Assembly (NCBI GenBank): GCA_030372995.1
Contig: JAUCPZ010000058.1
Coordinates: 1 to 50,858 of the forward strand
Direction of reading: 5' to 3'
DNA from: Dehalococcoidia bacterium
GTDB taxonomy: Bacteria; Chloroflexota; Dehalococcoidia; UBA2247; RBG-13-53-26
Length of the DNA stretch: 50,858 nt
Made by a program: the position numbers and the translations under genes. The number at the start of each line of letters is the position of its first letter. The first letter of the stretch is position 1. Below the pieces are notes generated by a model. That model did not search any database. It was given only the letters and a program-made list of their open reading frames with translations, and was not told the DNA's origin. Positions 8,521 to 17,675 of this stretch are shown here, piece by piece.

Positions 8521-9462
8521 TCAGGCGGAGGCCCTGGCGTCTACCCAGAGGTGCGGTGCCTGGCCCTCCTCGAAGTAGAGGTCGCCATTCATGTAAAGGA
8601 CAAACTCAATCTTCTGGGCGTCGCCGAGGCGAAGTGGCGAGAAGCCGATCTCCAGCTCCCATTCTTCTTCGTGGTGGAGGACGATCGGGCCCAGCTCCTG
8701 GGCCATCGCGCCGCCAACCCTCAGCGGCAGCGGCTCCCCGTCGCAAAGGACCTCCACTGTGTAGGTTTCATCACGGTGCTCTCGATTCACTATGGCCAAC
8801 CTGACCCTGGCATAGGGCTCATTCACCACGATATCTGTTTCGCCCTCTCTGTAGGTGACGCTGGTCACCTGGCTGCCGTCATACGTGAAGAGTGTTGGAT
8901 AGCGATCCGCCTGGCCATTCGTGCCCATGACGTAGAATTCGGTGAACCGTTCCGCGACTTTGGGTCTGGCCACACTGTAGAGGAGAATACCTGTGGTGCC
9001 AAGCAAGGCCAGGACCAGCACGGTGGTGAGTACGACGTCCAAAGAGCTGCGTGTCTTGAGGAAGGCGGGCATCCTGAAATGAACTTCCACCCTGAATCTC
9101 TCGGCGGGCAGGTAGGCCGTCCTTCGGTACCATGCAGCGACCGAGGCGATGAGGATGAAGGAAGAAACACAGATGGTGATGGGGTACAGCGCTATTCCCC
9201 ACGAAGTGTAGTTCAGAACAAGCCCAATGAGGGCGATCACTGCTATACTCATCAGGAAGCTCAGAGCCACCCTCTTGAGGCCGTCGAGATCGGTCCTCCG
9301 GGGGAACAGGGCTGCCACCAGAACGTAACCAGGGAAGAAGAGCAAGAATGGCAACCCCAAGACAACGCCGGCCACATTAGACGGAATCAGCACTACGATC
9401 ATGATCAGAAGCGCAGTGGCAATGAGAACAGCGAGGATATCGTGCTGGACTTCACGTTTCAT
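8521..9462 (-). CDS. DUF1616 family membrane protein
   Basis: The start at 9462 (MKREVQHDIL) gives 313 residues. A longer frame from 9567 adds an unlikely basic leader. The N-terminal half has four or so membrane helices, including an LPFLLFFPGYVLVAALFPRR segment that I associate with DUF1616 proteins. A further helix (VVLTTVLVLALLG) leads to an outside beta-rich domain containing FTEFYVMGTNGQADRYPT and a YTVEVLCDGE strand. Such proteins are found in archaea and in Chloroflexota, often near cell-surface or polysaccharide genes. Function is unknown. It lies between two inverted paralogous surface-protein genes and may take part in assembling or anchoring them, which is inference only. Confidence 0.75.
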   Translation of the reverse strand: MKREVQHDILAVLIATALLIMIVVLIPSNVAGVVLGLPFLLFFPGYVLVAALFPRRTDLDGLKRVALSFLMSIAVIALIGLVLNYTSWGIALYPITICVSSFILIASVAAWYRRTAYLPAERFRVEVHFRMPAFLKTRSSLDVVLTTVLVLALLGTTGILLYSVARPKVAERFTEFYVMGTNGQADRYPTLFTYDGSQVTSVTYREGETDIVVNEPYARVRLAIVNREHRDETYTVEVLCDGEPLPLRVGGAMAQELGPIVLHHEEEWELEIGFSPLRLGDAQKIEFVLYMNGDLYFEEGQAPHLWVDARASA

Positions 9463-9933
9463 GGTTCGGTCGTTCTCAGGCTCACATTTGGCTCTGTGGC
9501 CAATGCGTAACGGAGAATGCCATGCGCGCCCCACTTGTGCGAGGAGCGGTTTGATCGAGGCCGGCACGGGCAGTGGGCGGGATTCGAGTTCGTCTCAGCA
9601 TGCTCGTTCAGGGTTGTACCGAGAGTAGCCTTCGACAGCGCAATTGTCAAGGATGCAGATGCGGTGCTGGACTTGGGGATTATCGCTTCGTTGTCTGGGG
9701 TTCTATGTGAGGGTTCGGGGTCAGTTCGGACGACAGATTTCATCGGGTCGAGGACATTGAGACCCATAGTCAGGGCTGGACAATTGGGCTATACTGATAT
9801 GCCAAATCTGGCCATCGACAACGGCCTTGTGTGATATGACTGGATCCGGCAATAAGGCATCGACTCTGATCCACAGGCGCCCGCGCGGTGCCCATCGGAT
9901 CAGCCGTACTTACCGCAGAATAGATGGAGGTGT
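9463..9933. other. Divergent intergenic region between DUF1616 and surface protein genes
   Basis: About 470 bases without a credible gene. It must hold promoters for both neighbours. A TATACT element near 9788 could be a -10 box for the plus strand, but no good -35 lies at the right distance. Nothing else is supported. Confidence 0.35.
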
Positions 9934-12486
9934 ATGAACGTGCGCAGTCTTGTCAGCTTCATGGTTGCAGTGGTTATCGTCGTCATGACCGTCGCAGGCA
10001 TCGGAAGTGTGGCGGTCGCCGCGCCCGCGGGCTCGATCACCGGTACTGTTACCGATGATACCGGAACGCCGATGGCGGGGGCGAGGGTTGTCGCCTGGGA
10101 CTGGGACGACTTGACGTTCGAGGGCCAGGACTACACAAATGCAGATGGCGTCTACAGCATAACCGGCCTGCGCTCCGATACCTACCGGGTCAGGGCCTAT
10201 GCCGACGGGTACTATGCGTACTACTACGACGGGGCGTTCACCGTTCCTGAGTCCACCCCGGTGTCCGTCACCGACCCGTACGCTACCACCGGCATCGACT
10301 TCAGCCTCGACCCGGCGCCGTTCATCTCGGGTCATGTCTACCAGGAGGACGGCGTTACTCCGATCGATGGGGCTTGGGTTTCGGTCTACGAGAACATCAC
10401 CGATTCGGGCAGCTGGAAGTGGATGGCCGGCGCTACCACAGACACGGGAGGTTTCTACAGCATCACCGCGTTCGCCGGCAACGGCAACTACAAGGTCAAG
10501 GCCGAGAGCAAGGGCTGGGCGGCAGAGTACTATGACAATGTCACCACGCTGGAAACCGCCACTCCGGTGGTGGTCGCAGGCGGCAACGTCACTGATATTG
10601 ACTTTGACCTGACACAGATCGGCTGCATCTCCGGGACTGTCTACGACGGCGATGGAGTGACCCCACTTGGGGGCGTCACCATCACAGCCCGCGATAATGC
10701 CACTCAGGATTGGATGGGTTACACCCGCTCCGATGAAGTCACTGGATTCTACTATATCAACCTGCCACCTGGCACCTACCGCATCCAGGCCACGTGCTCA
10801 GGATACATATCGCAGTGGTGGGAGAATGCGGCCACCTTCGCGGATGCGACGCCAATATCGGTCGTGGGGGTGGATGAGACGCCCAACAAGAACTTTACCA
10901 TGTTGACCGTCCCGGCAGTGGAGACCAAGGCCGCTACCTCCATTCTTACCACGTCCGCCGTTCTCAACGGCGACTTGACTTCGATGGGTGCGAACGACAA
11001 TGTGACGGTGTCCTTCGAATGGGACACGGATTCCGTTGAGCCGTACGCAAATGAGACACCCGGTCAGGTCGTTACAGCCACCGGGCCCTTCTCATTCACC
11101 CTCAGCGGTCTGACCAAGGACACGCCATACTACTTCAGGGCCAAGGCGGTGGGGAATGTGGACCCCACTCCCTTCTATGGCGGCCAGATGAGCTTCACCA
11201 CCGGGGTCGAACAGCCGTCGGTGACGACAAGTGCAGCGAGCAACCTAGCGGTTGGCTCTGCCACTCTGAACGGCAATCTCACGTCGCTGGGCACAGCTTC
11301 CACGGTTGATGTGTACTTCCAGTGGGGCACCGACACGTCCTACGGCAGCACAACTACGCCGCAGCCAATGACGGCGGCTGGGGCGTTCAGCGACAACATC
11401 ACCGGCCTTACCCCGAACACTCTGTATCACTTCAGGAGCGTCGCAGATGGTGACGGCGATCCAGTCTACGGTGAGGACATGACTTTCACTGCGCTGGGTG
11501 CAGCGCCGACTGTGACAACCGGTGCGGCCACCAGCGTGGCTGCCACGACGGCTACGCTGAACGGCAACCTCACTTCCCTCGGTACAGCGAGCAGCGTTAT
11601 TGTATCCTTTGAATGGGGCACCACTGATGGTGGACCCTACTCGAACGTGACTGACAACCAGACGATGACGGGCACCGGCACGTTCAGTGCCAACGTGACC
11701 GGTCTGGTTGCCGGAACCACCTACTATTACAGGGCCAAGGCGGTGGGTGATGGCACCGCTTTGGGTGACCAGGTGAGCTTCACAGCTTCAGTAACGCCGC
11801 CCACTGTGACGACGGGCGCCGCCTCCAATCTGGCGGCGACTTCGGCCACCTTGAACGGGAACCTGGCATCACTGGGCACGGCGGGCAGCGTCGCCGTCTC
11901 TTTTGAGTGGGGTACCAGCACGAGCTACGGCTCTGAGACTACGGCACAATCGCTGACCGCGGCCGGTGCCTTCACTGCCAACCTGACAGACCTGACCGCC
12001 AACACGACGTACCACTTCCGGGCGAAGGCGGTGGGGGATGGAGCCCCTGCGTACGGTGAGGATGTGACCTTTACCACCGCCGCACTGCCTGACACGGCAG
12101 CACCCGTCATCTCTCAAGTGAGCGCGTCGGACGTAACCAAGTCTGGGGCAACTATCACTTGGATCACGAATGAACCAGCGACGTCACGGGTGGAGTACGG
12201 CTTGACGGACGAATACGGGTCATTCACGCCTCTGGCTACAAACCTGGTGACCAGCCACAGCGTGGAGATCACCGGGCTGAAAGCGGGCAAGACCTACCAT
12301 TTCCGGGTCATATCGAAGGATGCTTCAAGCAACGAAGCGATGTCGTCCGACTTCACCTTTGAGACGGCCTCCAAGTCCGGTGGTGGGGTGCCGGTGTGGG
12401 CCTGGGTGCTCATCGGCATCGCAGTGGTGGCAGTGGCCGCTGGTGCCGGCTACTTCGCATTCACCAAGATGGGCAAGCAGTCATAG
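9934..12486 (+). CDS. Secreted, membrane-anchored carboxypeptidase-regulatory-like/Fn3 repeat protein (long paralogue)
   Basis: An 850-residue exported protein. A signal peptide covers 1-30 (core VAVVIVVMTVAGIG). Three carboxypeptidase-regulatory-like domains (about 30-325) match those of the 6335-7999 protein closely, including the shared FYYINLPPGTYR motif. Four roughly 95-residue repeats follow (about 326-714), each with an ATLNGNLTSLGTA-like start, a SFEWGT-like core and an FRAKAVGDG-like end. Then come a Fn3 domain with TSRVEYGL (about 718-805) and a final membrane helix from VWAWVLIG with a lysine-containing tail. GGAGGTG lies only 2-3 bases before the ATG, so the GTG at 9940 may be the real start. 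A strong terminator follows. Surface display is clear; role unknown. Confidence 0.85.
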   Translation: MNVRSLVSFMVAVVIVVMTVAGIGSVAVAAPAGSITGTVTDDTGTPMAGARVVAWDWDDLTFEGQDYTNADGVYSITGLRSDTYRVRAYADGYYAYYYDGAFTVPESTPVSVTDPYATTGIDFSLDPAPFISGHVYQEDGVTPIDGAWVSVYENITDSGSWKWMAGATTDTGGFYSITAFAGNGNYKVKAESKGWAAEYYDNVTTLETATPVVVAGGNVTDIDFDLTQIGCISGTVYDGDGVTPLGGVTITARDNATQDWMGYTRSDEVTGFYYINLPPGTYRIQATCSGYISQWWENAATFADATPISVVGVDETPNKNFTMLTVPAVETKAATSILTTSAVLNGDLTSMGANDNVTVSFEWDTDSVEPYANETPGQVVTATGPFSFTLSGLTKDTPYYFRAKAVGNVDPTPFYGGQMSFTTGVEQPSVTTSAASNLAVGSATLNGNLTSLGTASTVDVYFQWGTDTSYGSTTTPQPMTAAGAFSDNITGLTPNTLYHFRSVADGDGDPVYGEDMTFTALGAAPTVTTGAATSVAATTATLNGNLTSLGTASSVIVSFEWGTTDGGPYSNVTDNQTMTGTGTFSANVTGLVAGTTYYYRAKAVGDGTALGDQVSFTASVTPPTVTTGAASNLAATSATLNGNLASLGTAGSVAVSFEWGTSTSYGSETTAQSLTAAGAFTANLTDLTANTTYHFRAKAVGDGAPAYGEDVTFTTAALPDTAAPVISQVSASDVTKSGATITWITNEPATSRVEYGLTDEYGSFTPLATNLVTSHSVEITGLKAGKTYHFRVISKDASSNEAMSSDFTFETASKSGGGVPVWAWVLIGIAVVAVAAGAGYFAFTKMGKQS

Positions 12487-12510
12487 CGCAGTAAGACGGC
12501 AGGACGACCA

Positions 12511-12542
12511 AGAGGGGTGGGTAGAGCAATACCCACCCCTCT
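12511..12542 (+). terminator. Strong intrinsic terminator after surface protein gene
   Basis: A perfect 13-bp stem, AGAGGGGTGGGTA (12511-12523) with TACCCACCCCTCT (12530-12542), and a six-base loop GAGCAA, 24 bases after the stop codon. A pyrimidine-rich stretch follows rather than a pure T run. Confidence 0.8.
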
Positions 12543-13050
12543 CATCTTCTCTTGGGGTGTGATGCCGCCGGCATCTCCGGGGGCTGGGAGAACAGGGCAT
12601 GATTACGGCTTGGCGTAGCGGCTCGCTGTCCGGGCGGTCATTCGGGAATCCCAGCATAGGCATGCGCAAATCCGGGCGTCGATGTGTGGTGAAGAGCGGT
12701 GCGCGCGCAACGCCGGAGATCGGCAAGAGTTGATCACGCTTGATCACACGGGGCGCGAGGGCGTGATCCGCCAGCGATGCCCTGTGGCCAGGGGGGATGG
12801 GACATGGCTGGGGCGTCGCCCCGTCCTCAACTCGGCTGCCTTTACACGTGTCGCCTCTTGGGAGTACCATACAAGGTACGTCGATGCATAGACGATACTA
12901 TCCTCCAGTCCAACTTCATGATAGGCCGGTGCTCTCCTCTGTGTGCTTTCTATGACTCGCCAGTGCCATGAGAAGGACCTTCTTATGAAGTGCGGCAGCA
13001 GGTCGGAATTCTTCGTGGGCTGCTAGCACCTGACAAAGAGGCCAATCCGC
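12543..13050. other. Gene-free stretch upstream of FabF-like gene
   Basis: About 500 bases with no credible reading frame. It contains two direct copies of TTGATCAC (12730-12737 and 12740-12747) spaced exactly 10 bases apart, each with a TGATCA palindrome. This could be a regulator binding site. No clear promoter was found. Confidence 0.35.
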
Positions 13051-14301
13051 GTGCGAAACGGTGACAATCGTGTCGTGGTCACGGGCCTGGGGGCCGTCAC
13101 CCCCATCGGCCTCTCCGTGTCAGAAACGTGGCAATCGCTGGTGAGCGGGCAGTGCGGGATCGACTACATCGAGTCCTTCGATACGACTGCGTTTGCCGTG
13201 AAGATCGCTGCGGAAGTCAAAGGATTCGACATCGGCCAGTACGTATCGCGCCGCGAGGCCCACCGGATGGACAGGTTCACCCAATTCGCGGTGGTCGCTG
13301 CCATGGAGGCCTTGGGAATGAGCGGCCTGAAAATGACCGGAGGGACTGCCGAACGGACAGGCGTTGTCATCGGGAACAGCGTGTGCGGACTGCGCTCGGT
13401 TTGCCGCGAGCTGGACATCTTGGAGAGAGAAGGCCCGAGGAAGATCAGTCCGATCCTGGCGCCGACGATGACCAGCGATGCCGCTGGCGTGCAGATTGCC
13501 CTCATGTTCGGCGTGAAGGGGCCGAACTTCTCAGTCTCATCAGCCTGCTCCAGCGGCAGCGATGCTATCGGGCAAGCATATCTCATGATCAAACACGGGG
13601 AGGTAGACGTGGCCATCGCCGGAGGCACCGAGGCACCGGTCGGCCCGATCGCCGTTGCGGCGTTCAGCGCTGCCAGGGCGCTTTCCACCAGAAACGACAG
13701 CCCCAAGCAGGCCTGCCGCCCGTTCGACGCACAGCGCGACGGGTTTGTCATGGGTGAAGGAGCGGGCATGCTGGTCTTGGAGAGCTTGGATCATGCCACG
13801 AACCGAAGTGCCGAAATCCTGGCCGAACTTGCTGGCTATGCTGCAACGAATGATGCTTTCCACCTCACTCAACCTCCCCCTGAAGGAGAGGGCGCGATCA
13901 GGGCCATGCGCGACGCATTGCGAAGGGCAGGGCTGAATCCCGGAGATATCGGCTACATCAACGCCCACGGGACTTCGACCTTGCTCAACGACCGCGTCGA
14001 AACCATTGCCATCAAGAGCGTCTTCGGCGACCGGGCTCTTCGGATTCCGGTCTCAGGGACCAAGTCGATGACCGGCCATCTTCTAGGTGCCACCGGTGCC
14101 ATCGAGGCTGCAACATGTGTTCTGGTCATCAAGAATGGCATCATCCCGCCGACCATTAATGTAGACTATCCTGACCCAGACTGCGACCTTGACTACGTGC
14201 CGCATTGGGCACGTCCCGCTGTGGTGAATGCCGCAATATCCAACTCATTCGCCTTTGGCGGGCACAACTCCGTGCTGGTGTTCCGCCGCTATTCGGCATG
14301 A
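13051..14301 (+). CDS. fabF: Beta-ketoacyl-ACP synthase II (FabF-like)
   Basis: A 416-residue condensing enzyme joining malonyl-ACP to an acyl chain. The Cys-His-His triad is intact: Cys166 in SSACSSG, His306 in NAHGTST and His343 in KSMTGHLLGATGA. Length and motifs fit FabF/KAS II. It starts with GTG, with GAGG nine bases upstream. No acyl carrier protein, malonyltransferase or reductase gene adjoins it, so it stands alone between a surface protein gene and a nuclease gene. It could serve primary fatty-acid synthesis or a dedicated lipid pathway together with the phosphopantetheinyl transferase and OleA-like enzyme 10 kb away; the second idea is inference. Function confident, pathway not. 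Confidence 0.88.
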   Translation: MRNGDNRVVVTGLGAVTPIGLSVSETWQSLVSGQCGIDYIESFDTTAFAVKIAAEVKGFDIGQYVSRREAHRMDRFTQFAVVAAMEALGMSGLKMTGGTAERTGVVIGNSVCGLRSVCRELDILEREGPRKISPILAPTMTSDAAGVQIALMFGVKGPNFSVSSACSSGSDAIGQAYLMIKHGEVDVAIAGGTEAPVGPIAVAAFSAARALSTRNDSPKQACRPFDAQRDGFVMGEGAGMLVLESLDHATNRSAEILAELAGYAATNDAFHLTQPPPEGEGAIRAMRDALRRAGLNPGDIGYINAHGTSTLLNDRVETIAIKSVFGDRALRIPVSGTKSMTGHLLGATGAIEAATCVLVIKNGIIPPTINVDYPDPDCDLDYVPHWARPAVVNAAISNSFAFGGHNSVLVFRRYSA

Positions 14302-14426
14302 TCAATATTGTAGCGGCCGGACAGCAGGCGGGCCTGACATTCGAATTGACTCCTGCTCCGCTTTATTCTAGACTACGGCTGCCCATCCCCCCACCCCTTG
14401 CCCGGTGACGTCTATGGTGGTGCAGC

Positions 14427-15545
14427 ATGATCAGAATCCTGCATACGGCCGATGTTCACATCGGTCGTGAGTTCCCTGCTCTGCGCGACAAAGGCCCGGA
14501 GTACCGCAGGCGGTTGCTGGCCACCTTCGAACGGATAATCGACCTCGCCATTCTGCAAGACGTGCAGCTTCTTCTCATTGCCGGGGACCTATTCGACAGC
14601 AATGCCGTCATGGGATCGCCTGTGCGCGCTGTATTGGCCTCGTTCGAGAAGCTGCACAAGGCAGGCATCCGTGTGTGCCTTCTCCCAGGGATGAACGATC
14701 CCTATACCGAGGATTCCATCTACCGGTTCATGCATCTCCCCGCCAACGTAACCGTGCTGACACCTCAGGAGCCCTCACATACGTACGCAGACCTGGACAC
14801 GACCGTATACGGGAGAGCTTGCCAAAGCGAGCTCTCGGGCACCAGCGCTTTCGAAGGGCTGCGTCTGCGCACGAGTTCGAGATTCCATATTGGTTTGGCG
14901 CATTGCCTCTTGAGGAGTGATGGAGTCAATGACAAGGTGACCATGTTCATTGATAGCAGGGAGATAGCCGCTTCCCGCCTCGACTACCTGGCGCTCGGAC
15001 ACTGGCATACGTTCCGTGATTGCAGTGAGGCAGCCACGAAGGCCTTCTATTGCGGGTCTCCTGAGCCACTGGACATGAACCAGAAGGGCACAGGGAGCGT
15101 GGCTCTGGTGACCATTCACGACAAGAAGAGAGTTGATGTGCAGCAGATCGGCATCGGGAGCCACCTTTTCGATGAGATGACGGTGAACCTCGACTTGTTC
15201 GGCTCGGTTGAGGAGATCGCCCGGATGATCTCGGCCGAGGCGGACCCGAACCTGATTCTACAGGTCACGCTGCAGGGTACCCACAGGACGGGGCACGCAA
15301 TCGAGATTCAAGAGCTGGAGAAGGAGCTGCAGGAGCAGTTCTTTTGCCTGAGAATCCTGGACCAATCATCCGGCGGCCCGGGCGATGTTGCCACGGCGGG
15401 CCACCCTCCCGGCATAATCGGGGCGTTCACAAAGGCTATTGAAGCCAGAATGGCGAAGTGCCCGGCGAAGGAGAAAGAGATCTACGCAGAGGCTTCGAGA
15501 TTGGGAGTCGCTCTGCTTCAGAAGGGTACGCGGGTGATCACATGA
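14427..15545 (+). CDS. SbcD/Mre11/YhaO-like metallophosphoesterase
   Basis: A 372-residue member of the calcineurin-like nuclease family, the usual partner of SbcC/Rad50-type ATPases. Visible metal-site motifs are TADVHIG (Asp9, His11), AGDLFD (Asp54), GLAHC (His159) and ALGHWH (His192, His194). The family's GNHD motif instead reads G88-M-N-D91, so the metal-binding Asn and the catalytic His are displaced or lost. It overlaps the next gene by four bases (ATGA), so the two are almost surely co-translated. By analogy with YhaO/YhaN it would act on DNA ends, perhaps at the membrane because the partner has a membrane hairpin. Altered or lost exonuclease activity is possible. Confidence 0.8.
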   Translation: MIRILHTADVHIGREFPALRDKGPEYRRRLLATFERIIDLAILQDVQLLLIAGDLFDSNAVMGSPVRAVLASFEKLHKAGIRVCLLPGMNDPYTEDSIYRFMHLPANVTVLTPQEPSHTYADLDTTVYGRACQSELSGTSAFEGLRLRTSSRFHIGLAHCLLRSDGVNDKVTMFIDSREIAASRLDYLALGHWHTFRDCSEAATKAFYCGSPEPLDMNQKGTGSVALVTIHDKKRVDVQQIGIGSHLFDEMTVNLDLFGSVEEIARMISAEADPNLILQVTLQGTHRTGHAIEIQELEKELQEQFFCLRILDQSSGGPGDVATAGHPPGIIGAFTKAIEARMAKCPAKEKEIYAEASRLGVALLQKGTRVIT

Positions 15546-17629
15546 TACTCCAAAGAATCCGGGTAAGAAGGTTCAGAGCCATCAGCGACGGCCGCATCAT
15601 CGAGTTCTCACCTGGCCTGAACATCATCAAAGGCAGCAACAACGAGTCGGGCAAGTCCTCACTCCGCATGGCCATAACGAAAGGCCTGTTTCAGGATCCC
15701 GATGCGACCCGGGAAGACGTAGTCGGCCTGACGAGCTGGGGCGCACGAGAGCCATGGGAGATAGAGCTCGATTTCGAATGCGAAGGCGGCGAGTACCGGG
15801 TGATGAGGAGTCTGAAAGCCAGGTCGAGCCAGATTGTGGACACCAGGTCGTCCCGTGTCATAGCGAACGACAAGAACGCCGTCGCCGCCAAGATAACCGA
15901 ATTCACCGGTTGCCCGTCCGAGGTGTTTTTCGAGAGCATTGCCTGCATTGGGCAGGAGGATCTGATCAGGATTGTGCCCGGAAGGACCACCGCTGGCGAA
16001 CGCCAGAAGGCGATCGCCACCATCAGCCGGCGGCTCCAGGAGCATGTTAGCAATGCGGGGTCAGAGGACGTCAGGTTAATCCTGGAGGAGCTGAGTTCCA
16101 AGACAAGGCGCAGGGAAGCCGGGAGCCCTCACTGGCATCTTGAGCGGATCAACGAGCGCATGGAGAGCCTGAATAGGCAGAAGGCAGAGCTTGAGGGCAA
16201 AGTCAAGCTGGTGATGGACAACAGAAGGAAGCTCAGCTCGCTGAAGGAACAGTTGGCGCGGATAGACAGCAAGCTGCCCGCTGCAGAGGCCCTGTTGAGC
16301 AAGGCGAATAAGTTGGCGGATCTGGAAGCGGATCTGGAGACGAGCAGGAAGAAGCACGACAACTTCAAACAGGCCCAAGAAATCCAAACGGAACTTGAAC
16401 GGATGGATCGGGAACTGAAGGGGTTCGCACGTTTGATCGACGCGGCGGACAAGCGGGCCCGTATCTCGGAGATCAGAACCGAGGGGGAGCGGCTGGCGAT
16501 TGAGCAGTCTCATCTGGAGAGCGACCTGGAGATCATCAGCATGGGAAGGCCTTTGGTGTGGCCATTGCTGCTGGGGACGGTCCTGCTGATCGCCGGAGCG
16601 GCGGTCGTTCCGGTCTTCGAGACTTATTCAGTGGGGATCCCTGTAGCCATGGTAGGGATTCTGCTTCTAGCATACGGTGCTGAACGCCGGCTGGCCTGGC
16701 GGCGCCAATTGAGGCAGGCGCGGGCCAGTCTTCTGGAAGGTGAGGCGGCTATCCGCAGGAATGAGCGGGCATTGCAGGAAGTCTTGGGCCAGTTGGGGTT
16801 CCAGGACTATGAAGAATACGTCAGACAACTCGGGGCATGCGACCACCAGATCGATCGGAGAAATGAGCTGGCGCGCAGACTGAAGGACATTACTGGTGAC
16901 CGCAGTTGGTCCGAATTTGAACTGGAAAACAGGGACCTAGACCTCAGGATCAGTGCCATGCAGAAAGAGATGAATGAACTGGCCGGTCTTAGGATGAGCC
17001 ATCCCCAATTGCGGGAATTGGAGGCTGAGGTGGACCAACTTTGCCGACAGCGGGCCGAAGTCGAAGCGGCCCGGGCCGGGCTGGAAAGAAGCCTGGAGGC
17101 AGCGGAAGTAGATTCGGAGGAGCTAGCCGCGATCAGCGAGGAACTGAGCTGGCGGGAGCAGGAGGCCAGATTCTGGGAGAGGAAGGGGAGAGTCTACGAG
17201 ATAGTTCGGGAGACGTTGGAGGAAGTCTACAATGAGACGGTCTCCAAGGCGGCAAGAGCGCTGGACCGCGAGTTGGGGAACTACATCTCTATCATAACGG
17301 ACGGCAGGTATTCCAGGGTCGAGGTAGACAACAGAGACCTCTCCATATCCACCTACTCGGCTGAAAGCGGCGAGAGTGTGAGCGTGCAGGACCTGAGCCG
17401 GGCTACTCAGGATCAGTTCTACGTCTCAGCGAGACTAGCGCTGCTCAAGCTGGTGACTGGAGGAAAGAAACCGCCGCTGCTGTTGGACGATCCGTTCGTC
17501 AACTACGATGATAAGAGGCGCAAGCGGATGATGGGGTTGCTGCAGCAACTGGCTGGGGATAATCAGATACTGCTCTTCACCAGCAGTGATGCGTATGACG
17601 CCTATGGGTATGTGATCTCGCTGGGTTGA
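15542..17629 (+). CDS. SbcC/YhaN-like SMC-type ATPase with membrane hairpin
   Basis: I choose the ATG at 15542, which overlaps the upstream stop as ATGA; this gives 695 residues. Walker A is GSNNESGKSS at 31-40. The ABC-like signature is LSRATQDQ and Walker B is LLLDDPF near 643-650. Between the ATPase halves are coiled-coil arms rich in Glu, Lys and Leu. At the middle (about 337-381), where Rad50 and SbcC carry a CxxC zinc hook, there are two hydrophobic helices (PLLLGTVLLIAGAAVV and VGIPVAMVGILLLAYG) forming a membrane hairpin. No CxxC is present. This matches my recollection of YhaN (COG4717). It probably links DNA-end processing to the membrane. Family fairly sure; biological role unclear. 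Confidence 0.82.
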   Translation: MILQRIRVRRFRAISDGRIIEFSPGLNIIKGSNNESGKSSLRMAITKGLFQDPDATREDVVGLTSWGAREPWEIELDFECEGGEYRVMRSLKARSSQIVDTRSSRVIANDKNAVAAKITEFTGCPSEVFFESIACIGQEDLIRIVPGRTTAGERQKAIATISRRLQEHVSNAGSEDVRLILEELSSKTRRREAGSPHWHLERINERMESLNRQKAELEGKVKLVMDNRRKLSSLKEQLARIDSKLPAAEALLSKANKLADLEADLETSRKKHDNFKQAQEIQTELERMDRELKGFARLIDAADKRARISEIRTEGERLAIEQSHLESDLEIISMGRPLVWPLLLGTVLLIAGAAVVPVFETYSVGIPVAMVGILLLAYGAERRLAWRRQLRQARASLLEGEAAIRRNERALQEVLGQLGFQDYEEYVRQLGACDHQIDRRNELARRLKDITGDRSWSEFELENRDLDLRISAMQKEMNELAGLRMSHPQLRELEAEVDQLCRQRAEVEAARAGLERSLEAAEVDSEELAAISEELSWREQEARFWERKGRVYEIVRETLEEVYNETVSKAARALDRELGNYISIITDGRYSRVEVDNRDLSISTYSAESGESVSVQDLSRATQDQFYVSARLALLKLVTGGKKPPLLLDDPFVNYDDKRRKRMMGLLQQLAGDNQILLFTSSDAYDAYGYVISLG

Positions 17630-17675
17630 GTCAGGCTGCTATACTCGGCTGCATTGATCTTGATGCCCGCCGGTG

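Noticed and set aside
8491..9510. 339-codon open frame on the plus strand
   Set aside because: Antisense to the DUF1616 gene; no recognisable domain and a hydrophilic, shadow-like composition.
12543..12890. Small open frames on both strands after the surface protein terminator
   Set aside because: Poor start sites, arginine- and proline-rich shadow-like composition and no family resemblance.
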